The notes below the pieces were generated by a model. That model was not told the DNA's origin. It worked only from the letters and a program-made list of their open reading frames with translations, and did no database searches. Shown here one piece after another: positions 1-6,504 of a stretch of DNA of 46,518 nucleotides. This DNA is from Paludibacteraceae bacterium. GTDB lineage: Bacteria; Bacteroidota; Bacteroidia; Bacteroidales; Paludibacteraceae. Numbering within the stretch: the first letter of the stretch is position 1; each line of letters begins with the position of its first letter. The DNA is taken from the NCBI GenBank assembly GCA_017391525.1, contig JAFOYE010000014.1, positions 1-46,518 of the forward strand, written 5' to 3'. The position numbers and the translations under genes were made by a program.

Positions 1-426
1 TTCCCTGTAATCAAGGACTTGATGGTGGACCGCGAGGCATACGACAAGATCATGCAAGCTGGTGGTTTCGTGTCAGTTAATACAGGTGGTGTACCTGATG
101 CAAACGCAATTCCAATTCCTAAGGCTCACGCTGACGAGGCAATGGATGCTGCTTCTTGTATCGGTTGCGGTGCTTGTGCTGCTGCATGTAAGAACGGCTC
201 TGCTATGTTGTTCGTTTCTGCTAAGGTAAGCCAATTGGCTCTCTTGCCACAAGGTAAGGTAGAGGCAGCTGCTCGTGCTAAGGCTATGGTGGCTAAGATG
301 GATGAGTTGGGCTTCGGTAACTGTACCAACACAGGTGCATGTGCTGCTGAGTGCCCAAAACAAGTATCTTTAGCTAACATCGCTCGCCTCAACCGCGAGT
401 ACCTCTGCGCAAAGTTCCAAGACTAA
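1..426 (+). CDS. sdhB: Succinate dehydrogenase/fumarate reductase iron-sulfur subunit, 3' part
   Basis: The reading frame is open from base 1, so the gene starts outside the window and about 141 C-terminal residues are visible. Two cysteine clusters can be seen: C-x2-C-x2-C-x3-C within [12 protein letters not shown], and a second cluster within [13 protein letters not shown] followed by [14 protein letters not shown]. These are the ligands of the [4Fe-4S] and [3Fe-4S] clusters in the SdhB/FrdB family, which passes electrons between the flavoprotein and the membrane quinone/quinol site. In Bacteroidales this enzyme mainly works as a fumarate reductase. The flavoprotein subunit should lie just upstream, outside the window. 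A terminator follows at 475-510, so this is the last gene of its operon. The alanine-rich, long C-terminus is normal for the Bacteroidota type. Confidence 0.93.
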   Translation, partial: FPVIKDLMVDREAYDKIMQAGGFVSVNTGGVPDANAIPIPKAHADEAMDAASCIGCGACAAACKNGSAMLFVSAKVSQLALLPQGKVEAAARAKAMVAKMDELGFGNCTNTGACAAECPKQVSLANIARLNREYLCAKFQD

Positions 427-474
427 TGTCTTTAGGGAAACGATAATCGAACATCGGTTATCGCTATATATAAT

Positions 475-510
475 AAGAGGTGTGCTGGGGCACACCTCTT
501 GTTGTTTTCT
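475..510 (+). terminator. Intrinsic terminator after sdhB
   Basis: A perfect 11-bp stem (AAGAGGTGTGC, 475-485, with GCACACCTCTT, 490-500) has a TGGG loop and is followed by a T-rich stretch at 501-510. It ends the sdhB transcript. Confidence 0.85.
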
Positions 511-514
511 TGCC

Positions 515-549
515 TTTACACTTTACACCCTACATCTTACACTTTACAC
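515..549. repeat. Heptamer tandem array TTTACAC x5
   Basis: Five consecutive 7-bp units: TTTACAC, TTTACAC, CCTACAT, CTTACAC, TTTACAC. The array begins 15 bp after the terminator stem. The same word (ACTTTACACAC) occurs once just before the antiporter start at 11088. It belongs to the short-period array class seen elsewhere in the window. Confidence 0.8.
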
Positions 550-671
550 TGTAGCTCTGCTGCCCTTCCCAGCCTCTAAACCCTAAACAGTAGGCACCTT
601 GTGCCGTCCACTAAACAATACGAATATTAAGAATTCTTCTCCTTGTACCTTATATATATGCTCCGTATTAA

Positions 672-715
672 AGACCAAGGATGAACCAAAGACGAACCAA
701 GGATGAACCAAAGAA
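672..715. repeat. 11-bp tandem array, 4 copies
   Basis: Four units of 11 bp: AGACCAAGGAT, GAACCAAAGAC, GAACCAAGGAT, GAACCAAAGAA. The period is close to one DNA helical turn. No coding capacity is evident. Confidence 0.8.
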
Positions 716-786
716 CGCCAAATTACAAAATGTGCGTTTTATTAAGATTGCAGTCTTTTTCCCTCTCTTATACCTTGCCTAATTCC

Positions 787-819
787 ACCGACCGACGACC
801 GAGAGACGACCGAGAGAAG
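787..819. repeat. 11-bp tandem array, 3 copies
   Basis: Three units of 11 bp: ACCGACCGACG, ACCGAGAGACG, ACCGAGAGAAG. The unit differs from that at 672-715 but the period is the same. Confidence 0.75.
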
Positions 820-869
820 AGCGCATCAACTCCCTGTCAAAAAAAGTTCTGTTTCTTAAGATTGATAAC

Positions 870-932
870 CTAAAAAGGTTGACTCTGTTTCTGAAAAGGT
901 TGACTAATGTCCTAAAGAGATTGACTCAATTC
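870..932. repeat. 21-bp imperfect tandem repeat, 3 copies
   Basis: Three 21-bp units start at 870, 891 and 912, each with a core of the form CTRAARAGRTTGACT. A degenerate earlier copy (TTAAGATTGATAAC) lies just upstream. The last unit ends about 97 bp before the -33 box of the next gene. Confidence 0.7.
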
Positions 933-1028
933 CTAAAAACATTTCCTCATTTTGAGGTATACTTTGCGATTCCGCCCGCAAGAAAATCTCCGCCTCTCAG
1001 CAAAAAAACACCTCTGAAGCGACTTTTA

Positions 1029-1060
1029 TTTGCATATCCACAATTTTTTTACTATCTTTG
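1029..1060 (+). promoter_or_regulatory. Bacteroidota-type promoter of the 1137-4806 gene pair
   Basis: TTTG (1029-1032), then exactly 20 bp, then TATCTTTG (1053-1060). The -33 box is extended as TTTGCATATCC. The likely transcript start is about 65 bases before the ATG at 1137. Confidence 0.8.
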
Positions 1061-1136
1061 CGGGCGGAATGAAGTAGTACTTTACACAGTCGACTATACC
1101 CCATTAAAGAATATATCAACGAATAAAAAACTTGTC

Positions 1137-1805
1137 ATGGAAACTGAAAAAAGAGGAACAAAAATCCTGCCTACTATTTTAATCATTTTAATTGTTGTAG
1201 CAGGTGGCATATTGGTGTACAATAACACCCAAGAGAAGCAACCAATAGAGGATAAAACCGTCGTTGTTGATGACAACAAAAAAGAGGATACTTTGGTAAA
1301 TGACCAATTGAAGCAAATGCAGCAGCAGATTTCTGCACTTCAACAAGAAGTAAAGACGCTAAAATCAGAGATCAAACAACTCAAAAGCAATACGACTACA
1401 CCAGCGATAGTTCCAAATCCCCCGCAAACCACCCAGAAGGCTACAACTGTTACTAATACCACATCTAGTCAACCTCAAACGCCAAGCAAGAACGACATTA
1501 CAATGACCAAATTCTCCTGCGATTGGGTAGATTCACGCGGAACTATAGCTTTGAAAAATAATCTTCAGCAGGAAGTTACGGCAGTCAAAGGTCGCGTTAT
1601 ATACTATGACATGAAAGGAGAGATGTTAGATTATGTTGATTTTACAAAAAAAATCACTATTGCACCTGGTATGACCAAAAGTTTCGAAGTAAATCGGTAC
1701 GGGTATAGTGAGAGTTACGCATATTATAAAGGTCAGGTAAGATCATCAACCCCTGACCGCAAATTCAAAGTAGAGTTTCAACTCCAAGGGTATAATGTGA
1801 AATAG
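1137..1805 (+). CDS. Membrane-anchored coiled-coil protein with C-terminal beta domain
   Basis: The function is not recognised. The 222-residue protein has a short charged N-terminus, one membrane segment at about residues 10-29 (ILPTILIILIVVAGG), a short acidic stretch, then a coiled coil at about 57-85 (QLKQMQQQISALQQEVKTL). A Thr/Pro/Gln-rich linker leads to a C-terminal domain of about 95 residues whose alternating pattern, ending in KVEFQLQGYNVK, resembles the FxLYD-type beta-sandwich of envelope proteins. That match is by eye only. The start at 1137 fits the promoter at 1029-1060; the open frame upstream to 879 overlaps that promoter. The helicase gene starts 13 bp after the stop, so the two are probably co-transcribed and both would be membrane proteins. 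Base composition is AT-rich compared with uvrA. Confidence 0.8.
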   Translation: METEKRGTKILPTILIILIVVAGGILVYNNTQEKQPIEDKTVVVDDNKKEDTLVNDQLKQMQQQISALQQEVKTLKSEIKQLKSNTTTPAIVPNPPQTTQKATTVTNTTSSQPQTPSKNDITMTKFSCDWVDSRGTIALKNNLQQEVTAVKGRVIYYDMKGEMLDYVDFTKKITIAPGMTKSFEVNRYGYSESYAYYKGQVRSSTPDRKFKVEFQLQGYNVK

Positions 1806-1818
1806 TGTTATTCTTTCA

Positions 1819-4806
1819 ATGAACACTTTCCTCATAACAATCATGTGTTGTAGTGGCATACTTCTAGTAGCCTATTTTGTTGTGGGAAATAAATCAAAAC
1901 GCCGTTATAGAGAGATTGCTGATTCCTTACGGGATTTCATTTCTCAGACTGAAAAACTATATTTAAAAGGGATATATAAAGTAAGGTTTGATAGTCGTCT
2001 TGATGAATTGTATGCTAGTATAAAGGAACTACAGAGTTTTGCGTTGCGATATGCCAAAAGTAGTGCTTCATCAGAAGACGAAAAACAACTTTGCCAAGCA
2101 TTTGTTAAGCGAGTTGAAGACTACCCAATCGCAAAAAAGCACTATATTGCTATCTACGAAACATATCAATATATAATGCTGCATATAGAGAGTGCTCGTT
2201 CATCTTTTAATAGATATATTGCAGATGATCACTACATAACACATTCGGAACAAGAATACTACAGAAGAACTTACCAAGAACTTTATACCAAAGCATCTTT
2301 TTTCTATGAGAATGCCTATTCTGCTGAACTTACAGATGTGGAATTAAAGGAGAGAACGCTTATATACAACTTTATTTCTCGCTTTGGCAAATTAGATGAT
2401 ACTATACAAAAACACAATGCAAATTTTGAGCAAAAACAACTCGTAAATCATAAAGTGTTTTTTGATACAGTGTTAGCATATCCACTAGACGCTCAACAAA
2501 AACATGCTGTGCTGTCATTAGAGGATAATACTCTCGTGGCAAGTGCTGCTGGTAGCGGTAAGACTTCTACCATGGTTGCCAAAATCAAATACCTAATAAC
2601 CTGCCTAGACTATAATCCAGAGAATATACTTGTTCTTACCTATACGCGAAAAGCGGCTGAGGAATTGACACAACGCTTAGGGTATGGGGACAAATTATAC
2701 TGCTCAACATTTCATAGTTTAGCATTAAAGATCATAGGAGAAGCAACAGGGAAAAGACCTGCAATTGCTGATGAAAAAACAATCCAACTCACATATCAAC
2801 AACTCCGTAAAACGGACGCATATACTCAAGCTATTATTGAATATCTAGAAGACTTTACAAATGGTATTCAGTATGAATATGACTATGACATACAAAGTGA
2901 CGATGAATATAAAAAGATGACAGATGAACTTCGCCAACAACAGTATGTACCAGATAGAACAGGAAGATTTCCTGCTATTAAGAGTATGCAGGAATTTGAG
3001 ATTTGTAAGTACCTCTTTAATAATGGCATTGAATATGAGTACGAATGTGCTTATGAATATAGCACGGCAGATGAAACACACAGAGAATACTTACCAGACT
3101 TCTCTATCTTTTATGAGGTAGATGGAGTTAAAAAACGTATATATTTAGAACACTTTGGTATTGATAGAAATGGTAAAGTGGCAAAATTCTTCGGTGATGA
3201 TACTTACTCGTATGAAGAGGCAAATCAAGCTTACAATGATGGTATAGTCTGGAAACGCCAATTGCACCAAGAACACAATACCATCTTGATTGAAACCACG
3301 AGTGCTATGTTCCAAGATTACACTTGGAAGAACAAACTTGAAGAGCAACTCAAGCAACATGCTGTTCCTTTTAAACCAAGGCAATTAAAAGAAATATCAG
3401 AGAAAACAGCCGATGAATTAGAGATGCAAGACGAGTCGTTTGTTAAACTAATAGAGGCATTTATTTCTCTTATGAAGTCCAATTTATACACATTAGATAT
3501 AGTTGAAGAAAAAATACTTAGCGAAATCTTCACACGTAAGACATACAAAACTCTTGCTCTATTTCAGAATATCATCCGTCCCGTTGTAGTAGAATATACT
3601 CAACGCCTAAAGGAATCTGCTCAAATTGACTTTATAGATGCAATCATAATGGCGACAGATTTCGTTCGTAAAAAAATGTACAAAAATACAATTGATTATA
3701 TTCTTGTGGATGAATTCCAAGATATATCAAAAGACCGATACGAACTCATACAAGCTTTACGAACTGACTTCCCTCGTACTAAACTGTTTTGCGTAGGGGA
3801 TGACTGGCAATCAATATACCGATTCGCAGGAAGCCAGTTAGACTTCTTTACACGCTTCCAAGATTACTTTGGTTATACTGATGAATGCTATATTGAACAG
3901 ACATATCGATATAATGACCCCATTCTATCTTTAGCATCTAAGTTTGTACTCCGAAACCCTAATCAAAAGAAAAAAAATGTTCGCAACCCATTGAAAGAAA
4001 AGGCAGCACCTACAAACATCCATTTTTATCCATTTGCAAATCCAAAACAGCAAGCAGATGAAATTATACGCATAGTTAATTCATATCCAGAAGATGAAAA
4101 AGTCGCCATTTTGGGTCGCTACTCATATTCATGGATGTTCCTAAAAAACATTCAGTTTGAAAAGAACAAAGTTGTATTACATGTTGATAAGGAGCAAAAA
4201 GGCAAAGTTACCATAGAAATAAACGGTCGTAAATGTCGATACCTTACAGCACATAGTTCGAAGGGATTAGAAGCAGACCATGTTATTATAATCAATTGCA
4301 ATGCAGGAGAGCAAGGTTTTCCTTCGGAAATTGTTGATTCTCCAGTGCTTCAATATGTACTCAATGAAGGCGATGACTTCCCTTATTCTGAGGAACGCCG
4401 CCTATGGTATGTGGCTATTACACGTGCAAAGAAAAATCTACATGTTTTATATAATCGTTCAATGCCTTCGGCTTTTATTACTGAACTATATGAGATATTG
4501 CACCCTAAACCTAAGCCCAAACCAAAAGTGGACAACAAAGAGTGGAACCCTTTCAAATTGACAAAAATACAACCACAGCAGCACAACAACGATATAAAAG
4601 TCGTTGCTATTATTGATGCCGATCAAATACTTGAAATTAAGTATTTTAAACGAGGTTCAACACGTTATATCATTCGACTTAAAACAGGTACTATAGTGCA
4701 AGCTTGGGGATCGCAATCCCTTACCTCTGCATCTCAATACAAAATCATTGCGTTAAAAAATGGAGGTAAAGAAAATTGGGTGTTGTGTAATGTCAGTAAC
4801 AATTAG
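1819..4806 (+). CDS. Membrane-anchored helicase IV-like SF1 helicase with inserted PD-(D/E)XK nuclease
   Basis: This 995-residue protein has all UvrD/Rep motifs: Walker A ASAAGSGKTSTM (about 240-251), Ia LVLTYTRKAAEEL, Ib STFHSLALKI, II LVDEFQDIS (about 629), III VGDDWQSIYRFAG, IV EQTYRYND, V TAHSSKGLEAD and VI WYVAITRAKK (about 862). The DEFQDIS and GDDWQSIYRF forms are those of helicase IV (HelD). Between Ib and II, near residues 394-446, lies an insertion with E.F..C..L, YLPDFSI and YLEHFG, the layout of a PD-(D/E)XK nuclease. The N-terminus has a membrane segment (about 4-22) and a long helical region, which E. coli HelD lacks. A PKPKPKPK linker leads to a C-terminal domain of about 70 residues. 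It probably unwinds and nicks DNA; a role in repair or defence is inference. Confidence 0.88.
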   Translation: MNTFLITIMCCSGILLVAYFVVGNKSKRRYREIADSLRDFISQTEKLYLKGIYKVRFDSRLDELYASIKELQSFALRYAKSSASSEDEKQLCQAFVKRVEDYPIAKKHYIAIYETYQYIMLHIESARSSFNRYIADDHYITHSEQEYYRRTYQELYTKASFFYENAYSAELTDVELKERTLIYNFISRFGKLDDTIQKHNANFEQKQLVNHKVFFDTVLAYPLDAQQKHAVLSLEDNTLVASAAGSGKTSTMVAKIKYLITCLDYNPENILVLTYTRKAAEELTQRLGYGDKLYCSTFHSLALKIIGEATGKRPAIADEKTIQLTYQQLRKTDAYTQAIIEYLEDFTNGIQYEYDYDIQSDDEYKKMTDELRQQQYVPDRTGRFPAIKSMQEFEICKYLFNNGIEYEYECAYEYSTADETHREYLPDFSIFYEVDGVKKRIYLEHFGIDRNGKVAKFFGDDTYSYEEANQAYNDGIVWKRQLHQEHNTILIETTSAMFQDYTWKNKLEEQLKQHAVPFKPRQLKEISEKTADELEMQDESFVKLIEAFISLMKSNLYTLDIVEEKILSEIFTRKTYKTLALFQNIIRPVVVEYTQRLKESAQIDFIDAIIMATDFVRKKMYKNTIDYILVDEFQDISKDRYELIQALRTDFPRTKLFCVGDDWQSIYRFAGSQLDFFTRFQDYFGYTDECYIEQTYRYNDPILSLASKFVLRNPNQKKKNVRNPLKEKAAPTNIHFYPFANPKQQADEIIRIVNSYPEDEKVAILGRYSYSWMFLKNIQFEKNKVVLHVDKEQKGKVTIEINGRKCRYLTAHSSKGLEADHVIIINCNAGEQGFPSEIVDSPVLQYVLNEGDDFPYSEERRLWYVAITRAKKNLHVLYNRSMPSAFITELYEILHPKPKPKPKVDNKEWNPFKLTKIQPQQHNNDIKVVAIIDADQILEIKYFKRGSTRYIIRLKTGTIVQAWGSQSLTSASQYKIIALKNGGKENWVLCNVSNN

Positions 4807-4986
4807 TAACTATTGATTAAAAACGGAAATCTAGAATTCCCGATTACTACGACATCAGCGAACATAGGTACGCTTGCGATTGGCTTATTGGCAAAGATTA
4901 TATGTATCTGAATTATATTCTTTCAGCCCAACAAACTGAATATATCTACATCATTATTTAAGGCACAACATCGTAACATAGCCATT

Positions 4987-5007
4987 CTTCGGCACAATCT
5001 TCGGCAC
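4987..5007. repeat. TCTTCGGCACAA repeat, left copy
   Basis: CTTCGGCAC occurs twice, joined by AAT, in a 21-bp block. An identical 21-bp block lies at 6442-6462 on the other side of the YhcG gene. A third, partial copy forms the inverted repeat at 5103-5140. Confidence 0.8.
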
Positions 5008-5036
5008 GAAGAAAAAAATAACAAAAAACATCACCC

Positions 5037-5071
5037 AAGCGGGAGGCGTTGGTAATCAACACCTTCCGCTT
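5037..5071 (+). terminator. Long hairpin, possible terminator of the helicase transcript
   Basis: A 15-bp stem (5037-5051 with 5057-5071) has a 5-base loop, one G-U pair and one C-A mismatch. A run of six T starts 11 bases after the stem, farther than usual, so termination is uncertain. Confidence 0.4.
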
Positions 5072-5102
5072 GCATTAAGCACTTTTTTATAGCAAAATTT
5101 AC

Positions 5103-5140
5103 AAATCTTCGGCACAAAACGACTATAATGCCGAAGATTT
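5103..5140. repeat. Perfect 12-bp inverted repeat
   Basis: AAATCTTCGGCA (5103-5114) and TGCCGAAGATTT (5129-5140) are exact reverse complements separated by 14 bp. The arms contain the TCTTCGGCA word of the repeats that flank the YhcG gene. Confidence 0.8.
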
Positions 5141-5166
5141 TTGCAGCATTATTATAGAGACACGTT

Positions 5167-5222
5167 TATAGAAAGCCACCGAAAGCCCATAGAAGTCCTA
5201 GAGATGTCCTACAGTGGTCCCC
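5167..5222. repeat. Degenerate 11-bp tandem array
   Basis: About five units of 10-11 bp (for example ACCGAAAGCCC, ATAGAAGTCCT, AGAGATGTCCT, ACAGTGGTCCC). The GAAGTCC core is shared with the cleaner 11-bp array at 21094-21148. Confidence 0.55.
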
Positions 5223-5309
5223 TAACTTGCAGCACGCCTATTCCTAAAAAATGAAGAAGTGACTTTTTATACAAATCTCACCAATAAATCACCATTTCGC
5301 AAGTTATAG

Positions 5310-5341
5310 CTTGCATATCTGCAAATTTTTCTGTACCTTTG
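5310..5341 (+). promoter_or_regulatory. Promoter of the YhcG nuclease gene
   Basis: CTTG (5310-5313), 20 bp, TACCTTTG (5334-5341). The -33 box continues as TTGCATATCTGCAAA, nearly the 16-bp palindrome seen at lepA/korA. The ATG follows about 25 bases downstream. Confidence 0.8.
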
Positions 5342-5365
5342 CAGGGTAATTAACAAAATTATACA

Positions 5366-6400
5366 ATGATGCGCGAGATCGATAAATCTAATCAAACACT
5401 TTCAAACTCAAGTCACCTATTCGCAGAAATTCGCGAAGTACTTGTTACTGCACGCCGAACAGCTTACAAAGCAGTTAATTTTGCTATGGTAACTGCATAT
5501 TGGAATGTAGGTCGTCTGATCGTTGAAGATGAACAACAGGGCAATACACGAGCTGAATATGGTAAAGCTATATTAGCAGATCTGTCAAAACGCCTAACAG
5601 ACGAGTTCGGGAAAGGTTTTGATGAGAGAGAATTACGCCGTATACGCCAATTCTATTTAGTATTCCCAAAATGGGACGCATTGCGCCCCGAATTGACATG
5701 GACACACTATCGCTTATTGATTCGTATACAAAACGAGCAAGCACGCTTGTGGTATATGAACGAAGCCGCGGAGCAAACATGGTCATCTCGACAGTTGGAT
5801 CGCCAAATTTCTGTCTTGTATTATGAACGTCTATTAAATAGTACAGACACATTATCAGTACGCAAAGAGGCAGAAAATAACCTCGCACAATTAGCCCCAC
5901 AAGAATTCATCCATGACCCTTATGTGCTAGAGTTTCTAAACTTAAAGAATTACCCCGCCTTACATGAAACAGATATTGAGAAATCACTTATCAATAATTT
6001 GCAATCTTTCTTATTAGAATTGGGAAAGGGCTTTTGTTTTGTGGCACGACAAAAATTGATGCGTTATGATAATGAAGATTTCTATGTGGATTTGGTGTTC
6101 TACCATTCCATATTGAAGTGCCATGTTTTGATTGACCTTAAGTTAGGTAAATTAACGCATCAAGATGTAGGACAAATGGATAGCTATATTCGTATGTTTG
6201 ATGATTTGTATAAACATACAGACGACAATCCTACTTTGGGCTTGATTCTATGTTCCGACAAGAATGAGGCGGTTGTAAAATATTCAGTTTTAGCAGAGCA
6301 TCGTCAAATCTTTGCTTCTAAATATCTATTAGAGTTGCCAACGCCAGAGGTTCTGCAACAGGAAATCATGCGTGAACGCAAACAATTGGAAATAGAATAA
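5366..6400 (+). CDS. YhcG/DUF1016 family PD-(D/E)XK nuclease
   Basis: This 344-residue protein has the full family layout. The N-terminal DUF1016 helical domain (about 15-165) contains AYWNVGRLIVE, YGKAILADLSKRL and LTWTHYRLL. The C-terminal YhcG nuclease domain (about 185-335) contains GFCFVARQKLM, the DFYVDLVFYH strand with the catalytic Asp, and HVLIDLKLGKLT with the D/E-x-K pair. Family members are found near restriction-modification and other defence genes, and their cellular role is not well established. Here the gene stands alone with its own promoter and no hsd genes nearby. Either of two successive ATGs (5366, 5369) could be used. The gene sits between identical 21-bp repeats (4987-5007 and 6442-6462), which suggests it was gained as a unit; that is inference. 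Confidence 0.9.
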   Translation: MMREIDKSNQTLSNSSHLFAEIREVLVTARRTAYKAVNFAMVTAYWNVGRLIVEDEQQGNTRAEYGKAILADLSKRLTDEFGKGFDERELRRIRQFYLVFPKWDALRPELTWTHYRLLIRIQNEQARLWYMNEAAEQTWSSRQLDRQISVLYYERLLNSTDTLSVRKEAENNLAQLAPQEFIHDPYVLEFLNLKNYPALHETDIEKSLINNLQSFLLELGKGFCFVARQKLMRYDNEDFYVDLVFYHSILKCHVLIDLKLGKLTHQDVGQMDSYIRMFDDLYKHTDDNPTLGLILCSDKNEAVVKYSVLAEHRQIFASKYLLELPTPEVLQQEIMRERKQLEIE

Positions 6401-6441
6401 GTACCTGCTCGAAGGATAAAGAAACAACCTTTACCGTTAAC

Positions 6442-6462
6442 CTTCGGCACAATCTTCGGCAC
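6442..6462. repeat. TCTTCGGCACAA repeat, right copy
   Basis: Identical over 21 bp to the block at 4987-5007. It lies 41 bp after the YhcG stop and 42 bp before the GH9 start. No standard promoter is visible before the GH9 gene, so this block lies in its upstream region. Confidence 0.8.
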
Positions 6463-6504
6463 ACGAAAACTTTTTCTACCTATTACAACTATAACATTTC
6501 CACT

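Larger units (their letters stand above)
427..1136. other. 710-bp gene-free stretch with terminator, tandem arrays and promoter
   Basis: No convincing gene lies here. In order it holds the sdhB terminator (475-510), a 7-bp array (515-549), an 11-bp array (672-715), a second 11-bp array (787-819), a 21-bp imperfect repeat (870-932) and a promoter (1029-1060). The open frame that begins at 879 runs through the 21-bp repeat and the promoter before joining the real gene at 1137, so it is not counted as coding. Confidence 0.75.
4807..5365. other. 559-bp gene-free stretch between helicase and YhcG nuclease
   Basis: No complete gene is seen. It holds an open stretch without a start codon (4821-4958), TCTTCGGCACAA-type repeats (4987-5007), a long imperfect hairpin (5037-5071), a perfect 12-bp inverted repeat (5103-5140), a degenerate 11-bp array (about 5167-5222) and the YhcG promoter (5310-5341). 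Confidence 0.7.

Noticed and set aside
515..932. CRISPR array in the repeat-rich region
   Set aside because: Units are 7, 11 or 21 bp and directly adjacent, with no unique spacers and no cas genes.
879..1136. N-terminal extension of the coiled-coil protein to 879
   Set aside because: It runs through the 21-bp repeat and the promoter at 1029-1060. The ATG at 1137 gives a normal membrane anchor near the start.
4821..4958. 46-codon open stretch after the helicase (contains RIPDYYDISEHRYACDWLIG)
   Set aside because: It has no start codon near its beginning and no recognised family. It may be a gene remnant, but nothing beyond the open frame supports it.
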